Shown here: one piece after another, positions 16,843 to 25,836 of the stretch
Numbering within the stretch: position 1 is the stretch's first letter
Layout of the letters: every line of letters starts with the position of its first letter
Assembly: GCF_020447315.1 (NCBI RefSeq)
Contig: NZ_JAJADQ010000011.1
Span: 62,001-126,000 of the forward strand
From: Hymenobacter nitidus
Lineage (GTDB): Bacteria; Bacteroidota; Bacteroidia; Cytophagales; Hymenobacteraceae
Reading direction: 5' to 3'
DNA length: 64,000 nucleotides
Made by a program: the position numbers and the translations under genes
Notes under the pieces: model-generated
Databases searched by the model: none
Told to the model about the DNA's origin: nothing
The model's input: the letters and a program-made list of their open reading frames with translations, nothing else

Positions 16843-16866
16843 TATTGGTATGCATGCATACCAATA
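16843..16866. promoter_or_regulatory. Perfect 24-bp palindrome, candidate operator
   Basis: TATTGGTATGCA followed directly by TGCATACCAATA: a 12+12 perfect palindrome with no loop. It lies about 10 bp upstream of a TATCTTTC -7-like box (minus strand) of the YheT-type gene. Size and symmetry suit a dimeric repressor or activator. No regulator gene adjoins it. Confidence 0.55.
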
Positions 16867-17085
16867 AGGCAGTAGGGTAAAGCTAAAAGGCCTGCTGCAA
16901 AACCACCGCAGAAAGCGGAAAGTTGCGTGTCGGCCGGCGTTCCGGATAGCAGCTTATGTATTCATACTGCAGTGCAATTCGTCCGTAGTATTACAAATTA
17001 TGACGATAAGTAGCTGAACTGTAGTGTCTTGATTTTTTAGAATTGCGTACAAGCCTAGTATCTCTGAACACAAACTATAAAGATC

Positions 17086-17838
17086 ATGAAAGCAGTTACC
17101 TATCTTCTGGTGGGCAGTATGCTAGCCCTCGGCACGGCCTGTGGCAGCGCCAATACGAGCATGGGCTCCGCCTCCACCTCCGGCAGCTCAACCGGCACCA
17201 GCTCCAGTATGGATGCCACCAGTGGCACTTCTTCTTCCAGCAGCGGCACCACCAGCGGCTCCAGCGGTAGCACCGGCGTTATTGGCTCCGGGGCCGGCTC
17301 CGATGCTTCCATTGGCACCAGCGGCGCCACCGGTACCAGCGGTGCTACCGGCTCCAGCGCGGCGCCCGGCACCGATTTAAATGCTTTCATGGCCAGCTTT
17401 GCGACGATGGAAGATCCTACGTTCCTGATGACGGCCGCCAGCAGCAACCTGCTGGAAATTCAGATGGGGCAGCTGGCCGTGCAGAAGTCGACGAATGCCG
17501 ACGTGAAGAAGTTTGGCCAGATGATGGTTGACCATCATACCAAAGCCACCCAAGAGCTGAAGACGGTAGCCACGCCGCTGGGTGTTTCCCTGCCCCAAAC
17601 CATGATGCCGGTTCATCAGGCCATGGCGGATAAGCTGACGGGCAAATCGGGCAAGGCTTTCGATGAGGCCTACATGGATGCCATGGAAATGGCCCATAAG
17701 CTGGATGTTACCATGTTCGAAACCAAAAGCAAAGCCCCGGCCGCGGCTCCGGCTGTCAAGTCGTTTGCCACGAAAACCCTGCCCATGCTACGCTCGCACA
17801 GCACCATGGCCAGCGACGTCGAGAAAAAGGTAGACTAG
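17086..17838 (+). CDS. DUF4142 lipoprotein with a long Ser/Gly/Thr linker
   Basis: A 250-residue exported protein. The signal peptide ends in the lipobox LGTAC (Cys19), so it should be a lipoprotein. Residues about 20-100 are almost only Ser, Gly, Thr and Ala, a flexible tether. The C-terminal DUF4142 domain (about 105-250) is a ferritin-like four-helix bundle family; it shows SSNLLEIQMGQLAVQKSTNA, FGQMMVDHHTKATQEL and a second helix pair with MEMAHKLDVTMFE. The His-rich pattern (DHH, MPVHQ) is typical. Function is unknown; in other bacteria the family is often linked to stress or envelope responses. Confidence 0.85.
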   Translation: MKAVTYLLVGSMLALGTACGSANTSMGSASTSGSSTGTSSSMDATSGTSSSSSGTTSGSSGSTGVIGSGAGSDASIGTSGATGTSGATGSSAAPGTDLNAFMASFATMEDPTFLMTAASSNLLEIQMGQLAVQKSTNADVKKFGQMMVDHHTKATQELKTVATPLGVSLPQTMMPVHQAMADKLTGKSGKAFDEAYMDAMEMAHKLDVTMFETKSKAPAAAPAVKSFATKTLPMLRSHSTMASDVEKKVD

Positions 17839-17885
17839 CCTTAAGACAGTGGCGCGCCTCAGGCTGCGGCCTGCTGCTTTGGCTC

Positions 17886-17920
17886 ATAGCCCCAATTCCT
17901 GCCCAGGAGTTGGGGCTATT
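17886..17920. terminator. Convergent terminator between the DUF4142 gene and the MFS gene
   Basis: ATAGCCCCAA ... TTGGGGCTAT hairpin with an inner TTCCT/AGGA extension, between two converging genes. Its right edge reaches the last codons of the MFS gene. Confidence 0.7.
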
Positions 17921-19091
17921 CTTTGGGGGCTGTAGCAAGCGAAGAGACACTCAGGAATAATGCCACCGCCGCCGCAACGGCGGCCGAAAGCCCAAAGGCT
18001 GCCTGCGCCCCCAGCGTTTGCCAGATAACGCCCGTAATGCTGCTGGCCCCGAGTGCCGCCAGACTGCTCAGGCCCGCGAAGGTGCCCAGGGCCGCGCCCT
18101 TATCGGTTGGGGCGCACAGCTGACTGATCCAGGCCTTGCTGATGCCCTCGGTAGCAGCGGCGTATAGCCCATACAGCCCAAACAGCAGGCCAAACCAGGG
18201 CCAGGTATGCGCCTGCGTAGCCCCGCCATACACGGCAGCAAAAAGCAGCAGCCCGAGCACGAGTATGCGCCGGGGGCCCAGGCGGTCGGCCAGCAGCCCG
18301 GTGGGAAAGGCGGCGGCGGCATACACCAAGTTGTAGAAAATATACACCCCAACCACGGCCGCCTCGGAGAGACCCTGCTGCCGGGCCAGCAGCAGCAGTA
18401 GGGTATCGGAGCTGTTGAAGAGGGCAAACACAAGCAGGGCCCCGCCGATCCGTCGGTAGGTTGCCGGAGCACGCCGCCAGTAGGAAAATGACGCCCAAAA
18501 TGGCACAACCGGCCTGCCCGAGGGGAGGGAAGGCTTTTCCCTGACCAGGAACGTCACCAGAACGGCTACCAGCCCCGGCACGAAGGCCAGCAGAAACAGC
18601 GTGCGGTATTGCCCGGGATGCTGCGCAAGCCAAAGCAGCGCCACCGCCGGCCCCACGACGGCTCCCAGGGTATCCAAGGCCCGGTGAAAGCCAAATACGG
18701 CCCCCTGGCGGCCCACTGCGGCTTCGTCGGCCAGCAGTGCGTCGCGGGCCCCGGTGCGCAGGCCTTTGCCCAGCCGGTCGAGGGTGCGGGCCAGGAACAC
18801 CCACCACGGCATCGCCAGCACGGCCAGCATTGGCTTAGACAGAGCACTCAGCCCGTAGCCCCACTGCACGAAGGGCCGGCGCTGGCCCAGCCGGTCCGAC
18901 CACTGCCCGAAATAGCCTTTGCTCAGGCCCGCCGTAGCTTCGGCCACGCCTTCCAGCACCCCAATCAGCACCACCGAGAAGCCGATGCTCTTCAGGTAGA
19001 GCGGCATTACGGGATACAGCATTTCACTGGCTAGGTCAGTAAAGAGACTAACCAAAGAAAGCAGCCAGATGGTGCGGGTGAGGTATTTCAT
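17916..19091 (-). CDS. Major facilitator superfamily transporter
   Basis: A 391-residue, 12-helix permease. Helix 1 starts TIWLLSLVSLFTDLASEMLY. The MFS loop 2-3 motif is GYFGQWSDRLGQRRPFV (about 59-75), and a second-half counterpart, GLLADRLGPRRIL, follows helix 8. Several residues (SDxxSE in helix 1, GLSKGYFGQ) recall the tetracycline/drug-proton antiporter branch, but the substrate cannot be named. It is convergent with the DUF4142 gene and divergent from rpsT. No regulator is adjacent. Confidence 0.85.
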   Translation of the reverse strand: MKYLTRTIWLLSLVSLFTDLASEMLYPVMPLYLKSIGFSVVLIGVLEGVAEATAGLSKGYFGQWSDRLGQRRPFVQWGYGLSALSKPMLAVLAMPWWVFLARTLDRLGKGLRTGARDALLADEAAVGRQGAVFGFHRALDTLGAVVGPAVALLWLAQHPGQYRTLFLLAFVPGLVAVLVTFLVREKPSLPSGRPVVPFWASFSYWRRAPATYRRIGGALLVFALFNSSDTLLLLLARQQGLSEAAVVGVYIFYNLVYAAAAFPTGLLADRLGPRRILVLGLLLFAAVYGGATQAHTWPWFGLLFGLYGLYAAATEGISKAWISQLCAPTDKGAALGTFAGLSSLAALGASSITGVIWQTLGAQAAFGLSAAVAAAVALFLSVSSLATAPKE

Positions 19092-19233
19092 AGCCTATTG
19101 CGGGAACGTCCTGCCAAATAGCATATTTTCGCCGAGCACGGCCATTTTGCGCGGGTTGGCAGTAATATGGGTAATTTGCAGGACCCGCGGGCAGGGGAGA
19201 AGGTGCCGTGGAAAAGCAAAACCACGACAGGTA

Positions 19234-19264
19234 TTTGTTATTTCAAACCAAAGGCTTACCTTTG
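19234..19264 (+). promoter_or_regulatory. Consensus promoter of rpsT
   Basis: TTTG at 19234-19237 and TACCTTTG at 19257-19264 with a 19-bp spacer: the full Bacteroidota sigma-ABfr consensus. The start should be near 19270, giving a leader of about 43 nt before the rpsT ATG. Confidence 0.8.
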
Positions 19265-19313
19265 CCAACCCAATTGAACCCAATTCGAGCAGAACGTCAA
19301 TTTTACCATACCC

Positions 19314-19571
19314 ATGGCAAATCATAAGTCGGCCCTCAAGCGTATCCGTTCCAACGAAGCGAAGCGCGTGTTGAACCGTTATCAGGCTAAATCGACCCGC
19401 ACCGCTGTTAAAAAGCTGCGCGCCACCACCGATGCTTCGGAAGCACAAGAGCTGCTGAAGAAAGTATCGTCGATGCTGGATCGTCTGGCCAAGAAGAACA
19501 TCATTCACAAGAACAAAGCCGCCAACAACAAATCGAAGCTGGCTAAGTTCGTGAAGTCGCTGGCTGCCTAA
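19314..19571 (+). CDS. rpsT: 30S ribosomal protein S20
   Basis: An 85-residue very basic helical protein that binds 16S rRNA early in 30S assembly. It begins MANHKSALKRIRSNEAKRV and ends NKSKLAKFVKSLAA, the classic S20 pattern, at normal length. A textbook -33/-7 promoter precedes it and a terminator follows, so it is a single-gene unit. Confidence 0.98.
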   Translation: MANHKSALKRIRSNEAKRVLNRYQAKSTRTAVKKLRATTDASEAQELLKKVSSMLDRLAKKNIIHKNKAANNKSKLAKFVKSLAA

Positions 19572-19598
19572 GCACCACTGACTTTTCTGCTCTTACAT

Positions 19599-19632
19599 AA
19601 AAAGGCCCTGCGCGCAAGTGCAGGGCCTTTTC
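19599..19632 (+). terminator. Terminator after rpsT
   Basis: AAAAGGCCCTG / CAGGGCCTTTT hairpin with a 10-nt loop, 28 bp after the stop codon. Confidence 0.85.
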
Positions 19633-19713
19633 TGTTTGCGTTATCAGTAGTACTAAATCTAATGTTTGTTGTATATTTCCTCTGTTCTATCCTCTTTTTT
19701 TCTTATTCCACTG

Positions 19714-21219
19714 ATGAAAAAACTCTACTGCTTACTGATTTTATTCACTAGTCTCAGCTGGCAAGCAACTCAGGCGCAGAACTGGCGGCCCTTCCGGTCC
19801 AATCAGGATGTGCACGCTTTCCGCGGCGCCTCTGCCGACTCGGTGCTGACAATACGGCTGGACTCGGCCGCGCTGCAAGGGCCGGATTCTGTTTATTACT
19901 TCAACCGTACGATGCGCCGGGCCGGCAGCAACTATCAGTGGCGTAAGTCGGCGAATAACATATTCGGCAAACTGCTGCGCTACAACCCGGCCGAGCGCAC
20001 CTACTCGCTGCACTGGGAGGGGGGCTTCATACAGGGCTTTATCCTGAGCCGCACGTTGGTGCTGAAGCCATTTGCGAAAGTGGGAGCTACGTGGTCGAGC
20101 TCTTTCACGGACTACGGCGTACAGACTACGCTGCTGTCCCGCGGCACCAGTCTGCTAGACGGTGTAACGGACTCTGTTGTGACGTTTCGGCTAAGTACCG
20201 GCACCACGGTGGTGCTCAGCAAGAACTTTGGGCTCGTGTCGGCCCCCGCCGACTTGTTATTTGGAGTTCCCTCGCCCAAAATCCTGACTATGGCCCGCCG
20301 GCCGGCTCCGGCCGGGCAAAGCTACTACAACCCGCTGGCGCTGCTGGACCTACAGCCGGGCGACGAACTGGGCTACAAGCAGGAGGCCTTTTCCTATGGC
20401 CCATTCCCTTGCTACGTGGGCTGGTTGCTGCGCCAGGTGCTGAGCCGGCAGGTAACGGCCGACAGCGTGGTGTATACCATGCGGGAGCAGCGCCGCATGA
20501 CGTTCAGCAGCGCTCCGGGGTGCTCGGGCGCGCCTCCCATTGTTTCGCCAATAGCAGTGGTGCGACTGGCCGCTTCGCTGCGCACCGGACAATGGGTTGG
20601 AAAGGGTGCCGGTGCACTGGTACCCACCGATGCCGAGCTGCTGAGTTATGCTTACCGGCCGGCGTTTCCGAGCGGATCCCCCCAGATTCTGGTTATGGGC
20701 GACCCGGTGGTGACTGGCCAGCCGGCCACGAGCTGCGGGGCGGCCTTGTTGTCGCAGCGCCGACTATACCGTAGCTCCTCCACTTCGGAATACACGGTAG
20801 GGCTCGATGCCTTGAACTGGGAGCAGACAGTGGCGCTGGGAGCCGGAGTACTGGCCCAGGGCGAATATTCCCTGACCTATGCCCGCCGAACCGTAAACGG
20901 CACCCCGCAAGTCTGTGGCAGCCGCACCGACTTTGGCACGCTGCTGCCAGCCAGGAAAACGGCCCTCATGGAGCCGGTACAGTTGTATCCCAACCCGGCC
21001 TCGGAGTCGGCTACGCTCATGCTGCCAGCGGCCAGTCACGGTAGCGTTACGGTGCTCGTGCGGGATGGCCTGGGACGCGTCGTCAGCACGCAGCAGCTGG
21101 CAGCCGGTCAAACCACGGCGGTAGTGAATGTGCGCAACTTGGCAAGCGGCTCCTATATAGTAGAAGTGCAGGCCGTCGATGAGCAGCCCCGTTACATCCG
21201 CCTCCAGCACCAGCAATAG
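19714..21219 (+). CDS. Secreted protein with T9SS type A sorting domain
   Basis: A 501-residue exported protein of unknown function. The ATG at 19714 gives a good signal peptide (MKKLYCLLILFTSLSWQATQ, cleavage near AQA-Q). The C-terminal 80 residues form a type IX secretion sorting domain: VQLYPNPASESATLMLP, then VRDGLGRVVSTQQL and LASGSYIVEVQ. It should therefore be carried across the outer membrane. The middle is rich in short beta-type stretches and two Cys-containing loops (SSAPGCSGAPP, ATSCGAA). I do not recognise a catalytic domain. It ends at a terminator shared with pyk. Confidence 0.85.
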   Translation: MKKLYCLLILFTSLSWQATQAQNWRPFRSNQDVHAFRGASADSVLTIRLDSAALQGPDSVYYFNRTMRRAGSNYQWRKSANNIFGKLLRYNPAERTYSLHWEGGFIQGFILSRTLVLKPFAKVGATWSSSFTDYGVQTTLLSRGTSLLDGVTDSVVTFRLSTGTTVVLSKNFGLVSAPADLLFGVPSPKILTMARRPAPAGQSYYNPLALLDLQPGDELGYKQEAFSYGPFPCYVGWLLRQVLSRQVTADSVVYTMREQRRMTFSSAPGCSGAPPIVSPIAVVRLAASLRTGQWVGKGAGALVPTDAELLSYAYRPAFPSGSPQILVMGDPVVTGQPATSCGAALLSQRRLYRSSSTSEYTVGLDALNWEQTVALGAGVLAQGEYSLTYARRTVNGTPQVCGSRTDFGTLLPARKTALMEPVQLYPNPASESATLMLPAASHGSVTVLVRDGLGRVVSTQQLAAGQTTAVVNVRNLASGSYIVEVQAVDEQPRYIRLQHQQ

Positions 21220-21234
21220 ACATATAGTGAACTA

Positions 21235-21274
21235 CAGAAAAGGCCCGTCTGAGCTATCAGACGGGCCTTTTCTG
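21235..21274. terminator. Bidirectional terminator between the T9SS protein gene and pyk
   Basis: CAGAAAAGGCCCGTCT ... AGACGGGCCTTTTCTG, a 16-bp perfect stem with an 8-nt loop and T-runs on both strands, between two converging genes. Confidence 0.9.
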
Positions 21275-21292
21275 TATTGGCTTCGGGCTGAT

Positions 21293-22732
21293 TTATGCTA
21301 CGCTCACCTTCACCATGTTGGTCTTGCCCTTCTCATTGATGGGCATGGAGGCCGTGTTGATGAACACGTCACCCTTATTGAGGTGACCCGTCGTGGTCAG
21401 GATGTATTTGATATCCGAAACCGTGCCGTCGGTGCTCAGCATCCGGTCGTAGTAGAAGCCGCGGACACCCCAGATCAGGCTCAGCGTAGTGAGCAGGGAG
21501 CGGTTGTCGGTAAAGATAAAGATGTTGGCTTTAGGCCGGTACTTGGCAATCTGGAAAGCCGTGTAGCCCCGGTGCGTCATGCCCGTAATAGCCTTGGCCC
21601 CCGTGTTTTTGGCCAGGTGACAGGCCGCCGAAATAACGCTGTCGACCATAAAGGAAGGCAGCTCGGGCGTGATGGGGAACCAGTGGTTGTAGAGGCTCGG
21701 CATGCGGGTTTCGACGCTCAGAATGGTGGCTACCATCGAGCGGATAACCTCGGCCGGGTATGCGCCCACGGCCGTTTCAGCCGACAGCATCACGGCATCA
21801 GCTCCGTCGATAACGGCGTTGGCCACGTCGCTGGTTTCGGCCCGGGTGGGGCGGGGAGCCGTAATCATGCTTTCCATCATCTGGGTGGCCACGATGACGG
21901 GCTTGCCGGCCTTGTTGCATTTCTCCACGATGAGCTTCTGGGCCATCGGCACCTCTTCCATCTTCACCTCCACGCCCAGGTCGCCGCGGGCTACCATCAC
22001 GGCATCAGTCAGGGCAATGATTTCGTCGAGGTTCTTCAGGCCTTCGGGGGTTTCGATTTTGGCAATAACGCGGGCCGTTTTGCCGCTTTCGGCAATCAGA
22101 CTTTTGATAAAGCGGATGTCTTCACCACGGCGGGCAAACGACAAGGCAATCCAGTCCACGTCGTTTTCCAGGCCGAACTTCAGGTCTTCAATATCCTTTT
22201 CGGTCATGGAAGGCGCCGAAACGTCGGAGTCGGGCAGGTTGATGCCTTTGCGGGGCTTCACCAGGCCGCCGTAGATGACCTCCACGTCCACTTCCTTGTC
22301 CCGGTCGGTGGCCAGCACGCGCAGCTCGATTTTGCCGTCGTCGATCAGAATCATGTCGCCGGGCTTCACATCGCGGGCCAGGCCCAGGTAAATCGTGCTC
22401 AGGCGCGTGGCCGTCGTAATTTCCTTCTCGCCGCACACCAGCTTGATTTTGTCGCCGGCTTTGATTTCAACGCCGCCGCCCTCTACATCGCCCAGGCGAA
22501 TCTTAGGCCCCTGCAAGTCCTGCAGCAAACCCACATTGGTACGCATATCCTTGTTGAGGCGGCGCACCGTGTTGATAACGGACAGGTGGTCTTCGTGGGA
22601 GCCGTGGGAAAAGTTGAGCCGAAACACGTCGACGCCCTCGCGGATGAGCATGCCCAGCTTTTCGTAGGTGTTGGACGCGGGGCCCACGGTGGCCACGATC
22701 TTGGTTTTATTAAAATGCGGAGTCGATTCCAT
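21293..22732 (-). CDS. pyk: Pyruvate kinase
   Basis: Converts phosphoenolpyruvate and ADP to pyruvate and ATP at the end of glycolysis. 479 residues, full length. Visible are TKIVATVGPASNTYEKL with FRLNFSHGSHEDH (K+/PEP site, about 37-49), GPKIRLG, the catalytic Lys region AKIETPEGLKNLDEI, the Mg-binding MVARGDLGVE, and the signature ATQMMESMI. The C-terminal allosteric domain is present. It is a single gene on the minus strand, ended by a shared terminator. Confidence 0.98.
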   Translation of the reverse strand: MESTPHFNKTKIVATVGPASNTYEKLGMLIREGVDVFRLNFSHGSHEDHLSVINTVRRLNKDMRTNVGLLQDLQGPKIRLGDVEGGGVEIKAGDKIKLVCGEKEITTATRLSTIYLGLARDVKPGDMILIDDGKIELRVLATDRDKEVDVEVIYGGLVKPRKGINLPDSDVSAPSMTEKDIEDLKFGLENDVDWIALSFARRGEDIRFIKSLIAESGKTARVIAKIETPEGLKNLDEIIALTDAVMVARGDLGVEVKMEEVPMAQKLIVEKCNKAGKPVIVATQMMESMITAPRPTRAETSDVANAVIDGADAVMLSAETAVGAYPAEVIRSMVATILSVETRMPSLYNHWFPITPELPSFMVDSVISAACHLAKNTGAKAITGMTHRGYTAFQIAKYRPKANIFIFTDNRSLLTTLSLIWGVRGFYYDRMLSTDGTVSDIKYILTTTGHLNKGDVFINTASMPINEKGKTNMVKVSVA

Positions 22733-22894
22733 GTACTATGGTTCAGGGTTAGATAGCAAGGCTGGTCTGAGGGCAAGCGAAGGACCTCATCCCGTGGCTC
22801 GTAACCTGCCTCAGAACGCTATTCTGAGCAGATTTGAGCGGACGAAATAAGGTCCTTGGCTGCAGCTCATATAGCCGCCGCTACTTGTGCGAGC

Positions 22895-23323
22895 TCAAAA
22901 GAGCAGATTTTCTTTGAATTTTAGCGTATTCGGATCGAATTGACAGGCGTACTGCACCTCCGGCAGGCGCGTGAGCTGCCCGAGCAGCTCCTCGGCTGCC
23001 AACGGCCCGGCCCCGTTGCTGACCTGAATCAGGTAGTCGTACTCTTTGATATCGGGGGCCAGAAACGGCTTTTTCAGCGGGGAAGGGTCCACCGAGCGGT
23101 TGCGCAGCAGGCGCAGCGTGCTGTTTTCGGTGGCGTGCAGGTAATTGCTGATGACCAAACGGCCCTGCGTAAATAAATCGTAGATCAAATCCTGCTGCTT
23201 TACCAGGCGCAGACGCAGGGTAGAGTTGAGCGTCCAGGCTAGTTTATGCTCCCGGCTCGACGACACAATGCCGAACAAGTCGAAGTCACAATCATAGTCT
23301 ACGTCCAGTGTGAGCGTTTTCAT
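22895..23323 (-). CDS. IPExxxVDY-family protein
   Basis: A 142-residue protein of a small family nearly confined to Bacteroidota. It begins with acidic/aromatic LDVDYDCDFDLFGI and SREHKLAWTLNSTLRLRLVK. It carries the family's name motif in the diverged form APDIKEYDYLIQV (about 88-100). No enzymatic motif or signal peptide is seen, so it is probably cytoplasmic. It is divergent from acpP, which is its usual neighbour in the phylum as I recall, suggesting a link to fatty acid synthesis that is not proven. Function unknown. Confidence 0.75.
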   Translation of the reverse strand: MKTLTLDVDYDCDFDLFGIVSSSREHKLAWTLNSTLRLRLVKQQDLIYDLFTQGRLVISNYLHATENSTLRLLRNRSVDPSPLKKPFLAPDIKEYDYLIQVSNGAGPLAAEELLGQLTRLPEVQYACQFDPNTLKFKENLLF

Positions 23324-23486
23324 AAGGCACTACCAAAAACAAGGAAGAACAAAATTACACACGCAACAGGGCCAAAGAAACCACCTCAGCCATAATCTTA
23401 CACTGCCAAGATTACAGGCCGCCGGTTTGAAAATGTTAGGGAAGTTAGTGTTATTTGTGCCGAGTTTTCTCTAAACCCCCACGGAA

Positions 23487-23723
23487 ATGTCTGAAATTGC
23501 AGAAAAAGTAAAAGCCATTATCATCGATAAACTTGGTGTTGAAGCGTCTGAAGTAACTCCTGAAGCTAGCTTCACGAACGACTTGGGTGCTGATTCCCTG
23601 GACACTGTCGAGCTGATCATGGAGTTCGAAAAGGAATTCAACGTGTCTATTCCAGACGACCAGGCTGAGAACATTGCCACCGTTGGCCAGGCTATCAGCT
23701 ACCTGGAAGAGCACGCCAAGTAG
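23487..23723 (+). CDS. acpP: Acyl carrier protein
   Basis: A 78-residue acidic four-helix carrier for growing acyl chains. The phosphopantetheine attachment serine is Ser37 in GADSLDTVELIMEFEKEF. Length and sequence are canonical. First gene of an acpP-fabF-rnc cluster. A GC-rich hairpin lies in the 88-bp gap before fabF and may tune expression so that ACP, needed in excess, is made at higher levels. Confidence 0.98.
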   Translation: MSEIAEKVKAIIIDKLGVEASEVTPEASFTNDLGADSLDTVELIMEFEKEFNVSIPDDQAENIATVGQAISYLEEHAK

Positions 23724-23757
23724 GGCTTTGCTTCTTTCTCCCCCGTTTTAGTGCTTA

Positions 23758-23790
23758 CCGGCCGGCTAGCCGCCGGCCGTTTTGCTTTTT
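23758..23790 (+). terminator. Hairpin with T-tracts between acpP and fabF (possible attenuator)
   Basis: GGCCGGC / GCCGGCC stem with a 5-nt loop followed by GTTTTGCTTTTT. The weak, interrupted T-tract between two co-oriented genes suggests partial termination rather than a full stop. Confidence 0.45.
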
Positions 23791-23811
23791 ATTCAGTCTC
23801 CACTTTCGCCT

Positions 23812-25059
23812 ATGTCTCTTCGGAGAGTTGTTGTGACCGGCCTTGGTGCCATTACCCCGCTGGGCAAAACCGTCGCCGAATTCTGGGACGGGCTCTCCCG
23901 CGGCGTAAGCGGTGCGGCCGCCATCACCCGCTTCGACGCCAGCAAGTTCAAAACGCGCTTTGCGTGCGAGGTAAAAAACTACAATCCTGACGACTATTTC
24001 GACCGCAAGGAAGGTCGGAAGATGGACCTGTTCACGCAGTTCGCCGTCATTGCCAGCGACGAGGCCATTAAAGACGCCAACCTTGAAGGCGTCAATAAGG
24101 ACCGCGTCGGTGTCATCTGGGGTTCGGGAATCGGGGGGCTGAAAACCTTCCAGGAGGAGTGCTTCAACTTTGCCAAAGGTGACGGCACGCCCCGCTACAA
24201 CCCGTTTTTTATTCCGAAGATGATTGCCGACAGCGCGTCGGGAAACATCTCGATTAAGAACGGTTTCCGCGGCCCCAACTTCGTGACGACTTCGGCCTGT
24301 GCTTCCTCGTCCGACGCCATCGTGGCGGCTTATAACTACATCCGACTGGGCATGGCCGACGTGGCCGTGACCGGAGGCTCCGAAGCTGCCATTACGGAAG
24401 CCGGGGTAGGGGGCTTCAACGCCCTGAAAGCCATGAGCGAGCGGAACGACGACCCGGAATCGGCCTCCCGCCCCTACGACAAAGACCGTGACGGTTTCGT
24501 GTTGGGAGAGGGTAGCGGCGCCCTGGTAGTCGAGGAATACGAGCACGCCAAGGCCCGCGGCGCCAAGATCTACGCCGAAATCATCGGTGGCGGCTTGTCG
24601 TCGGATGCCTACCACATTACCGCTCCCGACCCTACGGGCGAAGGCGTGGTGCTGGTAATGCAGAACGCCCTGCGTGATGCCGGTATCGGTCCGGAAGAAG
24701 TTGATTACATCAACACCCACGGCACGAGCACGCCTTTGGGCGACGGGGCCGAAATCAAGGCTATCCAGAAGGTTTTCGGGGATTATGCCTACAACCTCAA
24801 CATCAGCTCTACCAAGAGCATGACCGGCCACCTGCTGGGTGGAGCGGGCGGTATTGAGGCGCTGGCCAGCATTCTGGCTATCCAGCACGGTATTGTTCCT
24901 CCTACCATCAACCATTTCACCGACGACCCCGAGCTGGATGCGCGCTTGAACTTCACGTTCAACGAGGCTCAGAAGCGGGACGTGACGGTGGCCATGAGCA
25001 ACACCTTCGGGTTTGGGGGCCACAACACGTCGGTTGTATTTCGCAAGCTGCGCGACTAA
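23812..25059 (+). CDS. fabF: 3-oxoacyl-ACP synthase II
   Basis: Condenses malonyl-ACP with acyl-ACP in fatty acid elongation. 415 residues. The thiolase-fold catalytic triad is Cys163 (TTSACASSSD), His303 (NTHGTSTPLGD) and His340 (SMTGHLLGGAGG); the late NTFGFGGHN glycine loop is present. The ATG at 23812 fits the family start MSLRRVVVTGLG. It lies downstream of acpP, and its stop codon overlaps the rnc ATG by one base (TAATG), so rnc is probably translated by re-initiation. Confidence 0.98.
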   Translation: MSLRRVVVTGLGAITPLGKTVAEFWDGLSRGVSGAAAITRFDASKFKTRFACEVKNYNPDDYFDRKEGRKMDLFTQFAVIASDEAIKDANLEGVNKDRVGVIWGSGIGGLKTFQEECFNFAKGDGTPRYNPFFIPKMIADSASGNISIKNGFRGPNFVTTSACASSSDAIVAAYNYIRLGMADVAVTGGSEAAITEAGVGGFNALKAMSERNDDPESASRPYDKDRDGFVLGEGSGALVVEEYEHAKARGAKIYAEIIGGGLSSDAYHITAPDPTGEGVVLVMQNALRDAGIGPEEVDYINTHGTSTPLGDGAEIKAIQKVFGDYAYNLNISSTKSMTGHLLGGAGGIEALASILAIQHGIVPPTINHFTDDPELDARLNFTFNEAQKRDVTVAMSNTFGFGGHNTSVVFRKLRD

Positions 25060-25808
25060 TGCTGCGACCAGGCCAGCCACTACCGCTCTTCGGATTTTTC
25101 CGGCGGCTGCTGGGGCAGGATCGGGCTTTTCGCCAAGCCATTGCTACGGTAATCGGCCGCACGCCTGACAACGTGCGGCTTTACCATTTGGCCTTTACCC
25201 ACTCCTCGGTGGTGCGGCAGCAGGGTGACACCGCCCGGCACCAAAGCAACGAGCGCCTGGAGTTTCTGGGCGACGCGGTGCTGGGGGCCGTAGTGGCCGA
25301 GTACCTGTTTCGCAAGTTTCCGTACGAGCAGGAAGGCTTCCTGACCGAGCTTCGGTCGCGCATCGTGAATCGGGAAAGCCTGAACGGGCTGGCCCTGAAG
25401 ATCGGGCTGGATAAGCTCGTGCAGCTCGACCCGGCCCAGGGCCGCGCGGCCCGTTCGCGCTCCGTGAACGGCAACGCCTTGGAAGCTCTGGTGGGGGCCA
25501 TTTACCTGGATCAGGGCTACAAAGCGGCCCGCAAATTCGTGCTGAGTCGTTTGATTAAGCCGTTTGTCGACGTTAAATCCCTGATTGAAACGACGGCCAA
25601 CTTTAAGAGCAAACTCATTGAATGGGCGCAGCGGCAGGGCAAAACCATTCGCTACGACCTGAGCGGCCAGCCCCGCTCGGGCGGCGTCATGGAATTCTCG
25701 GCCACGGTGATGCTGGACGACGAGCCGGTGGCGACGGGCATGGGTCTGAGTAAGAAACAGGCCGAGCAGCTGGCCGCCGAACGGGCCCTGGCGGCGCTGG
25801 GCGTATAA
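25059..25808 (+). CDS. rnc: Ribonuclease III
   Basis: Double-strand-specific endoribonuclease for rRNA maturation and RNA turnover. 249 residues. The RNase III signature NERLEFLGDAVLG (64-76) is complete. The second metal-binding acidic site is in NALEALVGAIYLDQG (about 139-153). A double-stranded RNA-binding domain follows (about 178-248), ending KKQAEQLAAERALAALG. The N-terminus carries some 20 extra basic residues. The acpP-fabF-rnc order is found in many Bacteroidota. An inverted repeat follows the stop. Confidence 0.97.
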   Translation: MLRPGQPLPLFGFFRRLLGQDRAFRQAIATVIGRTPDNVRLYHLAFTHSSVVRQQGDTARHQSNERLEFLGDAVLGAVVAEYLFRKFPYEQEGFLTELRSRIVNRESLNGLALKIGLDKLVQLDPAQGRAARSRSVNGNALEALVGAIYLDQGYKAARKFVLSRLIKPFVDVKSLIETTANFKSKLIEWAQRQGKTIRYDLSGQPRSGGVMEFSATVMLDDEPVATGMGLSKKQAEQLAAERALAALGV

Positions 25809-25836
25809 AACACACTGCAGCTTCCGCGTATCTTCT

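Noticed and set aside
21179..22756. Plus-strand frame of 525 codons opposite pyk
   Set aside because: Antisense shadow of pyruvate kinase; His/Gly/Val-rich with no recognisable protein.
23755..25080. Minus-strand frame of 441 codons opposite fabF
   Set aside because: Shadow of fabF, whose catalytic residues are all present on the plus strand.
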